From Dyadobacter sp. CECT 9275 (GTDB lineage Bacteria > Bacteroidota > Bacteroidia > Cytophagales > Spirosomataceae): DNA of 64,000 nucleotides. Shown here one piece after another: positions 27,680 to 37,209 of the stretch (positions are counted from its first letter, which is position 1; the number at the start of each line of letters is the position of its first letter). The stretch is from contig NZ_CAJRAF010000002.1 of assembly GCF_907164905.1 (NCBI RefSeq), positions 4,229,964 to 4,293,963 of the forward strand. Direction: 5' to 3'. The notes below the pieces were generated by a model. That model searched no databases. It had not been told where the DNA came from and saw only the letters and a list, made by a program, of their open reading frames with translations. The translations under genes and the position numbers were made by a program.

Positions 27680-28639
27680 ATGAGCGATATGGAAAAAATT
27701 GAAACCAAACCGTACCGTGACGAAAACCTCAAAGATCGGCCTGGTGAAATCTGGAAAGATATTCCCGGGCTGGAAGGATACTTTATGGTATCTAACCACG
27801 GCCGGGTGAAACGGCTGGAACGTGTATCTTTTGATCAACTTGGAAGAAAATTTACAACCGCCGCCAAAATTAAACTCCCAGCAATTAACAAAAGTGAAAA
27901 TAAGATTAAGGGCGATTTCAGGTACAGGTTCCAGATACAAGCAAAAATCGACGCGGTCTATTATTCCTTTCAGGTCCAACGCATGGTTTACTACTGCTTC
28001 GTAGAGCCTTTTGATCTAAGTGATGCAAAAATCGTAATCACATCTGAGCAGGATAACGGACTGGATATAAGGCCACAATTCCTAAGGAAAACGAATTGGT
28101 ATGAGCAGACCAGACGCACATACGAACTCGGCAGGCAAAAAGCAACCTACGAGTATGATCCCTCATATCGTCACGCTTCTACGTCGGCATCCAAAGCGGT
28201 GACTTCCAAAAAAATATCCTGCTATGATACTTCGGGTAAACGAATAGACACATATGACAGTATTTCAGAAGCAGCCAGAACCACAGGTTTTTCAAATAGC
28301 AGGCTGGCAATTGCTGCAAAGAAGCCTTACATTCTGGTTGACGGTAAGTTCTGGCGAAATGGAGACAGCCCTTCCACAACACTTTCACAGCGACCGACAA
28401 GAGACTATAAAGAGAGTCGTGGCATGCGCATCACTCAGTTTGATAAACACGGAAACCCTTTGGCGCAGTTCCTGGCCGTTTCGGAAGCGGCCCGTGTTTC
28501 TAATGAGAGTCATAGTAGTATTCTGAGTCATGCACGGCTAGGAACAATCAGTAAAAGCGGTTTCCGCTGGAAATTAGGTCTGCATACCGGCAAACTTGAT
28601 ATTCCAGGTAAACAAGACCAAGATTATGAACAAGGATAG
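27680..28639 (+). CDS. NUMOD4/NUMOD1-domain protein lacking a canonical HNH core
   Basis: 319 residues from the ATG at 27680. Residues about 14-50 are NUMOD4 (GEIWKDIPGLEGYFMVSNHG, then RVKRLERV). The region where HNH homing-type endonucleases carry 'H..Va..F..NP...p.VNHiDGnk.NN...NLew' reads QRMVYYCFVEPFDLSDAKIV and DNGLDIRPQFLRKTN, retaining the frame but not the catalytic N-H-H residues. Two NUMOD1-type DNA-binding repeats follow (CYDTSGKRIDTYDSISEAAR; QFDKHGNPLAQFLAVSEAAR). It may be a DNA-binding protein derived from a homing endonuclease. It overlaps the next, paralogous gene by 14 nt. Confidence 0.75.
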   Translation: MSDMEKIETKPYRDENLKDRPGEIWKDIPGLEGYFMVSNHGRVKRLERVSFDQLGRKFTTAAKIKLPAINKSENKIKGDFRYRFQIQAKIDAVYYSFQVQRMVYYCFVEPFDLSDAKIVITSEQDNGLDIRPQFLRKTNWYEQTRRTYELGRQKATYEYDPSYRHASTSASKAVTSKKISCYDTSGKRIDTYDSISEAARTTGFSNSRLAIAAKKPYILVDGKFWRNGDSPSTTLSQRPTRDYKESRGMRITQFDKHGNPLAQFLAVSEAARVSNESHSSILSHARLGTISKSGFRWKLGLHTGKLDIPGKQDQDYEQG

Positions 28640-29447
28640 TGAAAAGAATATGCCCCGCCCGCCTGCTCATCGAGACAAGAGCCTGAGCGACCGATCGGGT
28701 GAAAAGTGGCTTCCAGTACCCGGCTTGGAGCCTTATTTTTGCATCTCTAACCACGGCAGGGTAAAAAGATTACAGCGACTCAGCAGGGACAGCAACGGTA
28801 GTTTACAGGTTCTAAAAGAAATGATCTTGTTTCCTGCTATTGCCAGGAACTATAATAAGTACACAGGTGATTACCGGTTCGCTCTGCAACAAGAAGCAAT
28901 GGTTGACGGAGTTGATCATTCCTTTCAACCGCACCGGATGGTTTACTACTGTTTCAAAGAACAATTTGATCTCAGCGATCCGGACATTATTATCAAAGTT
29001 CTGGGTGATGGGCTGGATATAAGACCGGAGAACCTTGTAAAACTTAACCGCAGGGAAGCAGCCAACATCTTGTATGATACGGGCAGGTTACCAAGTCCAT
29101 TTCATGATGATAAATATATTCTGACATCGTCCAAACAAGATGAAGATATAAATCCGCTCAGAAAGCTATCCAGTTACAATTCAGAAGGCGAACTGGTGAA
29201 GCTGTATGCTGATATACTTGAAGCTACATCTGATTCCGGGGTTCCAATAAAATCAATCAGAAGGGCTGCCAGGTGGCTCGTATGCGTAACCAAGGGATTG
29301 TACTGGCGCTATTCACAAGAAGAACGTATTGATACAGTCCGGATAAAACAGATATTGGCAAGACCGGATGTAAAGACAATCGAAGATGCTTACCGGGTAT
29401 TGACAGAGGCCAATGGTGATGTAGATACAACTCCTCCTAGCATGTGA
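28626..29447 (+). CDS. Second NUMOD4-domain protein, tandem paralogue
   Basis: 273 residues. The ATG at 28626 (MNKDSEKNM) overlaps the previous stop by 14 nt, implying coupled translation. NUMOD4 is seen as GEKWLPVPGLEPYFCISNHG; the middle domain PHRMVYYCFKEQFDLSDPDI and DGLDIRPENLVKLNRREA aligns throughout with the upstream protein but retains the His of the 'HR' position. One NUMOD1-like repeat is present (SYNSEGELVKLYADILEATS). A tandem pair of degenerate HNH-type proteins in one operon suggests a heteromeric complex. Confidence 0.75.
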   Translation: MNKDSEKNMPRPPAHRDKSLSDRSGEKWLPVPGLEPYFCISNHGRVKRLQRLSRDSNGSLQVLKEMILFPAIARNYNKYTGDYRFALQQEAMVDGVDHSFQPHRMVYYCFKEQFDLSDPDIIIKVLGDGLDIRPENLVKLNRREAANILYDTGRLPSPFHDDKYILTSSKQDEDINPLRKLSSYNSEGELVKLYADILEATSDSGVPIKSIRRAARWLVCVTKGLYWRYSQEERIDTVRIKQILARPDVKTIEDAYRVLTEANGDVDTTPPSM

Positions 29448-29989
29448 GCCACCCGTAAATTCGTAGGCATCCATTTAATTCCAAGTAAAACCTTCTATTT
29501 GAGATTTATATCTGAGAAATAAAGTCGTAAAATTTCGCGCTGGCGGGATTAATGATGGGCATGATTTAGTGATAACAATACTTAAATAAGGTATTTTATT
29601 GTAGGAATAGGGTACATGATTGTATGAGCGATTAAGACGACTCGTATAAAATATCGCTGCATTCGTATAAAAATTTTGCACAAGCTGTTATATAGTCCGA
29701 GCTTTGAGATAAGCAATCGCCCGGATTGAAGAAATAATTCAGGTCCATTCAAACATGGTTCTAAATCCTGTCAGAGCATGCATTACTGAGTAATATCCCT
29801 CAGAAATAACATTTACATACTTCTGGACCGATGCGGCGCAAGATGATCCGTTGAAAAAATATTGCTATGTAGCCGATTTTTGAGCAATGCTAATATATTT
29901 TTCAGCACAGAATAACAATTGCGTTAAGTTTCCAGTGATGGATAGCGCCTGGCGTAAAAGGGGGCAATCATCAACAATCAGCCATCGTT
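29448..29989. other. Intergenic
   Basis: 540 AT-rich bases. No coding region, hairpin or repeat that I would support. Confidence 0.4.
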
Positions 29990-30964
29990 ATGAAAAAGGT
30001 ATATACCGTACAGTTTCCTGCCTTAATTATTCCGAAAATAATCTCGGGAAGGAAAATGCCTGTTGACTGCCTTTACCCTATCAGGTACGCAGACTGCAAA
30101 CAAATGCAATGGTCGACAGGAATGATTATCAGGCAACGTGTCGTTACATATGACTTTCTGATAGAGCTTTTTGAAAGCCGCGTGAACGAGGATTTACAGA
30201 TCGAGGTAGTATTTAACAAGCCATGTGTAGTATTTTATTACGGGTTTAGCGGGACAGTGATCTGTGAAAATAAAGAAAGCGGTGGCTTGTTCACATTACA
30301 GCAAGGTCAAGCCGGAGCGATTAATGTGCCTCCGGGAAAATACCATTTGCTCATTAGGAGTGGGTGGAGCACAGGCCTTCTATATATCTTCGACAATAAA
30401 TATCTGGATAGTGTATTACAGATGGCACCATTCGATTTTCGGGCAGTGGGCCTTTTCGGAATTGGTTCTTCTGATTGCTATAGATTCCCGTTTTTTATGA
30501 TTGATAGTATCGCTCAAATAATGATGATGCTACAGAACATTAACCCTGAACAGAGATCATTGTCGCTTAAGATGTCCTTATTTGAACTCCTGAAGCGGTA
30601 TGGAGAACAATTAGCCAGATACAAAAATAAGCCGGCCGGAGAAGCTTTAGAAAGGGTAGTAACAGTAAAGAATTTCATTGAAGCACAGCTCACAAATGGC
30701 CCTCTACCAACTGTTTTTGAAATAAGTCAACAATTCAATATTCATCCTGACGCCTTGAACAGATCATTCAAAAATACTTTTGGCGTCAGTTTAAAGAAAT
30801 ATATAAACCAGACAAAGATGCATCTGGCTTTTCAGCTTTTATCACAGGATAAGATGTCGGTTCAAAAAGTGTCCGAACAAACTGGCTACGGGAGTCCATT
30901 CAGTTTCAGCATCCAATTTAAGTTGTATTACGGCTTTTCCCCTAATCGGTTAATTGCCAAGTAA
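29990..30964 (+). CDS. AraC-family transcriptional regulator
   Basis: 324 residues. The C-terminal third holds two AraC helix-turn-helix motifs (PTVFEISQQFNIHPDALNRS then FKNTFG; SVQKVSEQTGYGSPFSFSIQ then FKLYYGFSPNRL). The N-terminal two thirds form a cupin-like sensor with no recognisable ligand. Directly downstream, two direct repeats 22 bp apart (31011-31047) fit AraC-type half-sites, and the next genes encode a MauE-like protein and a small exported protein; I infer that these are its targets. Confidence 0.9.
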   Translation: MKKVYTVQFPALIIPKIISGRKMPVDCLYPIRYADCKQMQWSTGMIIRQRVVTYDFLIELFESRVNEDLQIEVVFNKPCVVFYYGFSGTVICENKESGGLFTLQQGQAGAINVPPGKYHLLIRSGWSTGLLYIFDNKYLDSVLQMAPFDFRAVGLFGIGSSDCYRFPFFMIDSIAQIMMMLQNINPEQRSLSLKMSLFELLKRYGEQLARYKNKPAGEALERVVTVKNFIEAQLTNGPLPTVFEISQQFNIHPDALNRSFKNTFGVSLKKYINQTKMHLAFQLLSQDKMSVQKVSEQTGYGSPFSFSIQFKLYYGFSPNRLIAK

Positions 30965-31010
30965 CGAACTGAGTAAGCGCGATAAAAGATGATATTTTCC
31001 AATGCAATGC

Positions 31011-31047
31011 CGGAAAATCGTATGTAATTAGTCGGAAAACCGTATGT
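31011..31047 (+). promoter_or_regulatory. 22-bp-spaced direct repeat, candidate AraC binding site
   Basis: CGGAAAATCGTATGT (31011-31025) and CGGAAAACCGTATGT (31033-31047) differ at one base and are exactly two helical turns apart, as expected for an AraC-family dimer site. A near-consensus -7 box, GAACTTTG, lies at 31068-31075. Confidence 0.5.
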
Positions 31048-31721
31048 CCTATCTCATCTTTAGTCATGAACTTTGTTTCGGTCATCCTTGTAGCAGTTAA
31101 TAATCTCACGGGGGGCCGAACACAAATTTGTCTTAGGCTGGATCATGTATACGATCAGTTAGCCTGTTTACGGTAGCTCAGAAGCTGAGTACGCAAATGA
31201 TGGTCGCATTGGGAAACGTAAAGAAAAATAAGCCAGATTAAGCGAAAGTAGCAGGTTCAACCAACGAGACGTTTGTCGGTATTTTACTTTGACTATTATA
31301 AAGGGCAAGCAGTAGTAAACAAAAAAATATGCAACGGTACCGGTGTTTTTTAGCTGGATAAAGATCTACATATATACACCATCGTTAGACTAGTAAATCC
31401 TTTAGCTAAAATAGATTAACAGGATAAGGAAGATTAAAAGGACTGGCATTTTTGAATCAACGTCATAAAATGAGGCCAACCAAATAGCGCTATCGGAATG
31501 ACCACTCATACCATGGAAATGTCCACAGTATCTGGTATGAGAAAAAAATACGGTCAATTAGCACTGGTATGTACCGATTTGAATTCAATACCAGACCAGA
31601 TTTCCAAACTGGATATCCTGCTTTGAAGTTATATACTTTTCAAGAGGCTGTTAGCTTGAAGAAATGCGAAAATCCCGAACAAATCGTCAGAGAATCATAT
31701 TGCCCAACAAACCGTAATGCT
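31048..31721. other. Long leader or intergenic region upstream of the mauE-like gene
   Basis: About 670 bases between the direct repeat and the MauE-like start. No gene can be supported; the in-frame extension to 31569 has no membrane or family logic. A short hairpin CTCAG-AAG-CTGAG lies near 31175. Confidence 0.4.
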
Positions 31722-32180
31722 ATGAATATCTCTATCACCTCCGCCAAATGCTTAATACAGATAATTACCGCTATGCTGATTATCCTGTTTTTCTATACAT
31801 CAGCCGTTAAACTGCTGGATATGGATGAATTCCACAGGCAACTTGCCAATCAGACCCTACCGGTCTTGACGGTCGCTCCCTTACTTTGGTTGATTCCAAT
31901 CTCGGAGCTCTTGGTTAGTGTATTATTGGTTTTTAGCTCTACGCGCACGATTGGTTTGTACGGTTCAGCTATACTGATGCTAATTTTTACCGGGTATGTT
32001 GGTTTGGTGCTGATGAATGTTTTTGGAAGAGTTCCGTGTTCCTGTTCCAATTTAATCCGGAACATGGGCTTTAAAACGCACTTCTTTTTTAATCTGTTTT
32101 TTCTGACCCTATCAGTTGTAGGTATATATATGTCTAACTCGCAAAGGAAAGGAGGACCGGTGGCAGCAAGTGATTTATGA
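31722..32180 (+). CDS. MauE/DoxX-like integral membrane redox protein
   Basis: 152 residues from the ATG at 31722 (MNISIT). Four transmembrane helices are evident (about 8-30, 48-71, 77-100, 118-136). The motif VPCSCSN with C106 and C108 sits at the start of the last loop, where MauE-type proteins carry a conserved Cys pair. MauE proteins assist disulfide formation in the periplasm of methylamine dehydrogenase producers. In Bacteroidota they often accompany small cysteine-containing exported proteins and TlpA-like thioredoxins, both present here. Confidence 0.75.
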   Translation: MNISITSAKCLIQIITAMLIILFFYTSAVKLLDMDEFHRQLANQTLPVLTVAPLLWLIPISELLVSVLLVFSSTRTIGLYGSAILMLIFTGYVGLVLMNVFGRVPCSCSNLIRNMGFKTHFFFNLFFLTLSVVGIYMSNSQRKGGPVAASDL

Positions 32181-32308
32181 ACAGAAGCCGGAAAGGCATG
32201 GCCCAGGGCTATTTCTTTCTGCCAGGGATTGCCTACTCTACTGAAAAACAATGTAGGCAATTATTTATCAATTCACATTTCAAAGCTTCCAGGAAGCACA
32301 AATGCTTT

Positions 32309-32578
32309 ATGAAATCTGTTTTTAAATTGAATTATTTACCCGCTTTTGCATTGGTATTAGCCGGCGGTATGGCTGTCGCTACTACAAATCGCAGCATGGC
32401 TCCACAGTATTTCAAGGATTCAGCCGGCGAATGGCAGCCGCTGGGTAGCAGGCAGATCGGCACTCAACCCGGTCAATACAGCTGTAATCAAAGTGATAAT
32501 CAATGTACAGCCGAAGGCCTGGATGCAAATGGTGAACCTACCGGTAATATTACCGAAGGGCAGCTCGTTCAAAACTAG
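32309..32578 (+). CDS. Small exported protein with two cysteines (DUF6520-like)
   Basis: 89 residues from the ATG at 32309; the longer frame from 32177 lacks signal logic. A signal peptide (MKSVFKLNYLPAFALVLAGG) is followed by a mature part of about 60 residues with C59 and C66 (YSCNQSDNQC), then a Gly/Asn/Asp-rich tail. It resembles the DUF6520 family of small secreted Bacteroidota proteins. Two closely spaced Cys, a MauE-like protein 128 nt upstream and a TlpA nearby suggest a disulfide in the mature peptide. No leader-peptidase GG site is evident. Followed by a strong hairpin terminator. Confidence 0.65.
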   Translation: MKSVFKLNYLPAFALVLAGGMAVATTNRSMAPQYFKDSAGEWQPLGSRQIGTQPGQYSCNQSDNQCTAEGLDANGEPTGNITEGQLVQN

Positions 32579-32606
32579 CATCATAACGTTGTCGGTATCT
32601 TAAAAC

Positions 32607-32634
32607 AAAAAGTCCCCGAATCCGGGGACTTTTT
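32607..32634. terminator. Bidirectional intrinsic terminator
   Basis: Perfect 12-bp arms AAAAAGTCCCCG (32607-32618) and CGGGGACTTTTT (32623-32634) with a 4-nt loop. The arms end in T-tracts on both strands. It separates the convergent small exported-protein gene and the susD of the tlpA operon. Confidence 0.85.
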
Positions 32635-32638
32635 GTTT

Positions 32639-33994
32639 CTATCTAATATTCTGCTCAATACCACTTCCCAAAATCTCGTTCTCGGGAATGCTCAGCACGT
32701 ACCGATTGTCGTTGGCCGGCAGCTCCAAAAGCTCTGCAGCCGGTTTTCGGTATAACGTCCTTGCAATCCGGGGATCTTTGTTAAGCCGTCTGAGATCCGC
32801 CCAGCGGACGCCTCTTGAAAAAAGCTGCTTTCTTCTTTCCAACAGGATCAGTTCCAGAAGCTGCAAGGGCCTGGCCTCCGTGATGGGCTTATACATGCCT
32901 TTTTTGTAGCGGGTGACCAGCAGTTTATTCAGATCATCTAAAGCTTTGCTTTCCTGACCCAGCCGGGCAGCACACTCACTGCGGATCAGAAGCACTTCAT
33001 CAGTGGCAAGCCCTGCAAACAAAGCTGCCGTCCCGGTGTAAGTACCAATGAATCTTCCGGTACCTTTCTGAAAAAACAGGGATTTTCTTAAATCATTGCC
33101 TTCAAAGCTGCGGACAAGAACCGTATCCGGATAAATCAGACTTGAACTAAAAAACCCGTATTTAACCAGCGTAGCCTGGAAGAGCACCTCCGGATTCGCG
33201 TTCAGTATTGATCGGGGCATCGGGCGCGCCAAAGTAGAATCGACCGTGCTGTAATCCAGCAACTGATCTTTCAGCGCCAGGCACGAATCTGCATATAGCG
33301 CCGCAACCGGGTAGTGTTCCATCGTATGATGCACACGCGCCAGAAGCCCGTAAGCCGCCGGTTTACCAGGCTGCGTAGGAACAGCTGTATTGATAGGCAG
33401 CAGCCGTGCGGCCATTGCCAGGTCCTGGTTTATCCTCTCGTAGGTCTGATGCAGCGTACCTCGGGGCGCTTTGGTGTTGATATCAGCCTGTAGTTTCAAC
33501 GGAATACCTAAAATGTTATCTGCCGTCGCTTGATCGTAGGCCTCAGCAAACCCCTGTGCCAGATGATAAAAAGCCCAGGCCCGAAAAAAAAGAGCGCTGC
33601 CTTTGAGTCGGTTCCACTCGCCCTGCTGCGTTTGTTGAGGCGTGATCTTTTCAAGTCCTTCAAGCACCACATTCGCATAAAAAACCTGACGATACGGCGT
33701 GGTCCAGTCTGGGGCAAACGTGGTTCCCTCGTACAGGTCCTTTGCCCAGAAATACGTATTTCTTTCGATCTGATTGGTCAGCGCATCCAGACCGCTTTGA
33801 GGCATGTAGTATTCATCCCCTGCAAGCACACCCAGCGCAGGCACATCGTTCATGTAGGCGCTGTTGTTTAAAAGATCATTCATATCGGCCAGTGAGGTGG
33901 GTACCACCAGCGCCTTGTCGGGCTTTTGCTGCAGATAATCCTGGCAGCCAAGGCTCACCAAAGCCATCAGCACAATTAAATACCGTTTTTTCAT
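32639..33994 (-). CDS. SusD/RagB-family outer-membrane lipoprotein (second pair)
   Basis: 451 residues. The lipobox-like VSLGCQDYLQQKPDKALV gives the typical SusD start; GSALFFRAWAFYHLAQGFAE, KPAAYGLLARVHHTM and RRKQLFSRGVRWADLRRLNKD are SusD landmarks. It is rather short for the family but complete. It is the last gene of a tlpA-susC-susD operon, 18 nt after susC. Ligand may be a peptide or protein rather than a sugar, since the operon has no carbohydrate enzyme. Confidence 0.93.
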   Translation of the reverse strand: MKKRYLIVLMALVSLGCQDYLQQKPDKALVVPTSLADMNDLLNNSAYMNDVPALGVLAGDEYYMPQSGLDALTNQIERNTYFWAKDLYEGTTFAPDWTTPYRQVFYANVVLEGLEKITPQQTQQGEWNRLKGSALFFRAWAFYHLAQGFAEAYDQATADNILGIPLKLQADINTKAPRGTLHQTYERINQDLAMAARLLPINTAVPTQPGKPAAYGLLARVHHTMEHYPVAALYADSCLALKDQLLDYSTVDSTLARPMPRSILNANPEVLFQATLVKYGFFSSSLIYPDTVLVRSFEGNDLRKSLFFQKGTGRFIGTYTGTAALFAGLATDEVLLIRSECAARLGQESKALDDLNKLLVTRYKKGMYKPITEARPLQLLELILLERRKQLFSRGVRWADLRRLNKDPRIARTLYRKPAAELLELPANDNRYVLSIPENEILGSGIEQNIR

Positions 33995-34012
33995 TTTGAT
34001 CCTGTCTTTTGA

Positions 34013-37000
34013 TTAAAAATCTGCTCTTAGTCCAAAGGAAATCGTGCGCGGCGGCGGATAGCCTGCGTAAGAATAGTCGGGATCAAGGCTGGTTTTTGCC
34101 GCCTTCCAGATAATTCCCAGATTATCTCCGTACGCATACAGCTGCAAGCTTCGCAGGGGCAGTTTCCCCAACTGCCGTCTGGTAAAATCATAGGAGAACT
34201 GAACGTCTTTCAGCCGGATATGGTCTGCTTTCTGCACGAGCGCCTGAGAGAAAATATAAAAATTATCCCGCGCTGTAAGGCCCGTTTGCGGCACTGAAGG
34301 GACATGGGTCCTGGTTTCATCGCCCGGCTTCTGCCAGCGCATGCCATAGTCACCATGCTGGGAGGCCAGTCCGGAGTTCAGACCATAACGGATCGAGTTT
34401 CTTCTGAAATAGTATCCTGCCCGAAAATTCAACATGGCTGAAAGAGAAAAGCCCTTGTAGCTAAACTGATTTCGGACCGAACCGAAGAGCGCCGGCCGCG
34501 CCGGCCCGTAGTAGACCAGGTCTTCTGGCTTTGTGGTGCTCAAAATGCTGCTGTACACCTGACTCGGCGCTCCGTTTAAAAAACCGACCGGATTACCCTT
34601 CTCCGGGTCCAGCCCTTCAAAACGGTAGGCATAGACTGCCATCAGGGGCCGGCCTTCCATCGGAAGCGCGCCAGAGGACATATTATCGCCCCCCTGGGCA
34701 TAGGCAAGCGAAGTGGCCTTGATGTCATAGTGGGTGACCTGGTCTTTGGCATGGCTTACCAGAAGGTGGGTATCCCATTGAAAGAGGCCGGTAATATTCT
34801 GGCTGTTTACGACCAGGTCAAACCCGCTGCCTTTGGTTCCGGCATTGTTTCCCCTAAACGTGCTTACCCCGACCGAAGGCGGAACCTGCGCCGAACCGAT
34901 CAGATCGATGCCTTTCTTGGAGAAGTATTCCACGCTGCCTGACAGTCTGCGGTTGATACTGGCAAAATCCAAACCCACATTGATCATCCGGATCTTTTCC
35001 CAGCGAAGCTTCGGATTCGGCGGGTTTACGATCTGCGCATACGGAAGCCCGCTTTCGATGTCGGTATATCCCGACCGGGCTGTCGTATAAGCCGAGACGG
35101 TTTTATCGATGTTGCCATTATAGCCCGCCGTAGCCCGGAGCCTCAGATAAGGCATGGCTTTCCACTGGTAGAATTTCTCCTGGCTGATCTCCCAGCTACC
35201 ACCAACCGAGAAAAGCGGTACCCCTTTCTGGTTGGTGGCCACACCAAACAGATTGCTTTTATCAAGCCTTCCGCTGGCAGAAAGTGTGTAGCGGTTTTTA
35301 AAGCTGTATGCGGCATTACCATAAAAGGAAACAAACCGGTCAAAGGTCTCAGAGAAACTGTCCATGTTTGGGATCACGCTGTTAAACCCGTTGATATAAT
35401 TTGGAAACTGCCGCACGTAATCCACCGGAATAAGCGAGGCATAGTCATCATTGTAGCCGTAGTGCCGGGTGTTGTTTGCTTTACGGGTGCGGCTCCGGAT
35501 CTCTGAGCCCGCAATCGCATCAATGCGGTGATACTGTTTCCAGCTTTTGGCGTAGCTGGCCTGCAGGCGGGCATTGTGGCTAAGCGCTGCTGACCCGCTC
35601 AGATCCAGAATATCACCATAAGGAAGGTTCCGGGTCAGGCTGCCATCGGCATTAACCTGGGTAAATCTATTGACAAGATCCCTTGCAAAATAGCTCTGAC
35701 GGCTCTGCATGTTGCGGCTCGAACTGTTTTCTACTCCGTACTGGTAAAGCCCCTGAAAGGTCAGCACCTTTCCTACCCTGTAGCTCACATCGGCATTCAG
35801 CCGGTAATCGGTCAGCACGCTTCTGTTGTCTGCCAGCTCCAGCTCATCGAGCGGCATATACTCCCACGATAGCAGACCTTGTGCAGATGCCTGAGTAATC
35901 ACCGAGCTTCTCACATCCCGGGGTAGAGCCAGTGGTTTTCCGGTTTCATCCGCCAGCCGGGCATACGGATAGATCATATTATTATTGAGCGTGAAGCGGT
36001 CGGTGCCATTATTATCCTGGCTGCTAGCCGAGTAGTAGAGCCCCGTAGCGATGCGAAGTCTGTTCTCAAGAAGCTGAAGCGTGTTGTTGACATGAAGAGA
36101 AGTTCTCTGATAGGCGTTTCCGACCAGCGGGTTCAGGTTGCGGTCATGGCCCAGCGATAGCAGCAGCTTCTGGTGCTCGGTTCCTGAGCTCAAACTCAGC
36201 GCATACTGCTGGTTCACACTTTTGCGGTAGACATACCGGCTAAGATCCCTTCTGAAATCATGTGTCGATAGCGCTGCGATCTGACTGGAAAGCTCACTGT
36301 CAGAAAGCTGCCCGTCCCTGTTTTTGATCAGCAGCTCAACGACAGGTGAGAGCGCCACCTTGTTCACCGAGGTCTCATCGGCCTTAAAATACCCTGACTT
36401 GAAAAGACTGGTTTCTATCGCTGTATACTCTGCACCCGACATAAGCGGCTGGTAGTACAAATCGGGGCTTGCGCCAAGCGTCACATTGCTGTTAAAGGAA
36501 AGCTGGACCGGCTTTTTAAAGGAGCCTTTTTTGGTGGTGATCACAATCACCCCGTTACCGGCCCTTGCCCCCCAGATAGAAGCGGCCGCGGCATCTTTTA
36601 AAACTGTTATGCTTTCGATATCATTTGGATTGATCGAGTTTATATCGCCTTCATAGGGAAAATTATCGATCACGATCAGAGGGTCTGCCTGGGCAAAAAT
36701 CGTGCTTTGCCCACGGATCCGCAGCGCGCTGCTTCTGCCCTTGTTAAAGATCACCCCGGGCACAACATCCGAGATTCGGGTCAGCACATCCGGGCTGACC
36801 CTTCGGCTCAAAAGCTTGTTGTCTGCGAAGGCAAACGATCCTGTTGCCCTTTCTGCCGGAATTTGCTGGTAACCCGTTGAGACCACCACCTCACTAAGTT
36901 CGGAGGGGTTGGGCTCCAAAGCGATCGTCAGCGGGCCGCTACCTGAGGCTTTCACCTGCCGGGTTAGATAACCAATATAGGAGATAACCAGGGTAGCTGA

Positions 37001-37198
37001 GGTATCAGACACCGTCAATGAAAATCGTCCATTTTCATCACAGACCGTTCCGGATTGTTTGTCTTTCACACTGACCACAGCACCGGCAAGCGGCTGCTCA
37101 TCGGATGCAGATAGCACGCTGCCTTCCATCCTTATTTGTCCGAAAACATAACCAGTCAGGACTGAAAGCAGTATAGATAGTAGTATCGTTTTTTTCAT
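34013..37198 (-). CDS. SusC/RagA-family TonB-dependent transporter (second pair)
   Basis: 1061 residues. A signal peptide is followed by a CarboxypepD-like domain (RMEGSVLSASDEQPLAGAVV), then a plug with SELSEVVVSTGYQQIPAERA, LRIRGQSTIFAQADPLIVID and ITVLKDAAAASIWGARAGNG, then a barrel ending TISFGLRADF. The plug order is RagA-like, a subgroup known from peptide uptake in Porphyromonas (RagAB); the ligand here is not known. Separated from the TlpA gene by 11 nt, so co-transcribed with it. Confidence 0.95.
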   Translation of the reverse strand: MKKTILLSILLSVLTGYVFGQIRMEGSVLSASDEQPLAGAVVSVKDKQSGTVCDENGRFSLTVSDTSATLVISYIGYLTRQVKASGSGPLTIALEPNPSELSEVVVSTGYQQIPAERATGSFAFADNKLLSRRVSPDVLTRISDVVPGVIFNKGRSSALRIRGQSTIFAQADPLIVIDNFPYEGDINSINPNDIESITVLKDAAAASIWGARAGNGVIVITTKKGSFKKPVQLSFNSNVTLGASPDLYYQPLMSGAEYTAIETSLFKSGYFKADETSVNKVALSPVVELLIKNRDGQLSDSELSSQIAALSTHDFRRDLSRYVYRKSVNQQYALSLSSGTEHQKLLLSLGHDRNLNPLVGNAYQRTSLHVNNTLQLLENRLRIATGLYYSASSQDNNGTDRFTLNNNMIYPYARLADETGKPLALPRDVRSSVITQASAQGLLSWEYMPLDELELADNRSVLTDYRLNADVSYRVGKVLTFQGLYQYGVENSSSRNMQSRQSYFARDLVNRFTQVNADGSLTRNLPYGDILDLSGSAALSHNARLQASYAKSWKQYHRIDAIAGSEIRSRTRKANNTRHYGYNDDYASLIPVDYVRQFPNYINGFNSVIPNMDSFSETFDRFVSFYGNAAYSFKNRYTLSASGRLDKSNLFGVATNQKGVPLFSVGGSWEISQEKFYQWKAMPYLRLRATAGYNGNIDKTVSAYTTARSGYTDIESGLPYAQIVNPPNPKLRWEKIRMINVGLDFASINRRLSGSVEYFSKKGIDLIGSAQVPPSVGVSTFRGNNAGTKGSGFDLVVNSQNITGLFQWDTHLLVSHAKDQVTHYDIKATSLAYAQGGDNMSSGALPMEGRPLMAVYAYRFEGLDPEKGNPVGFLNGAPSQVYSSILSTTKPEDLVYYGPARPALFGSVRNQFSYKGFSLSAMLNFRAGYYFRRNSIRYGLNSGLASQHGDYGMRWQKPGDETRTHVPSVPQTGLTARDNFYIFSQALVQKADHIRLKDVQFSYDFTRRQLGKLPLRSLQLYAYGDNLGIIWKAAKTSLDPDYSYAGYPPPRTISFGLRADF

Positions 37199-37209
37199 CG
37201 CCGTCTATG

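Noticed and set aside
31171..31260. tRNA-like look (GGTAGCTCAG followed later by GGTTCAA)
   Set aside because: No acceptor stem or anticodon arm can be folded; the first part is only a short CTCAG/CTGAG hairpin.
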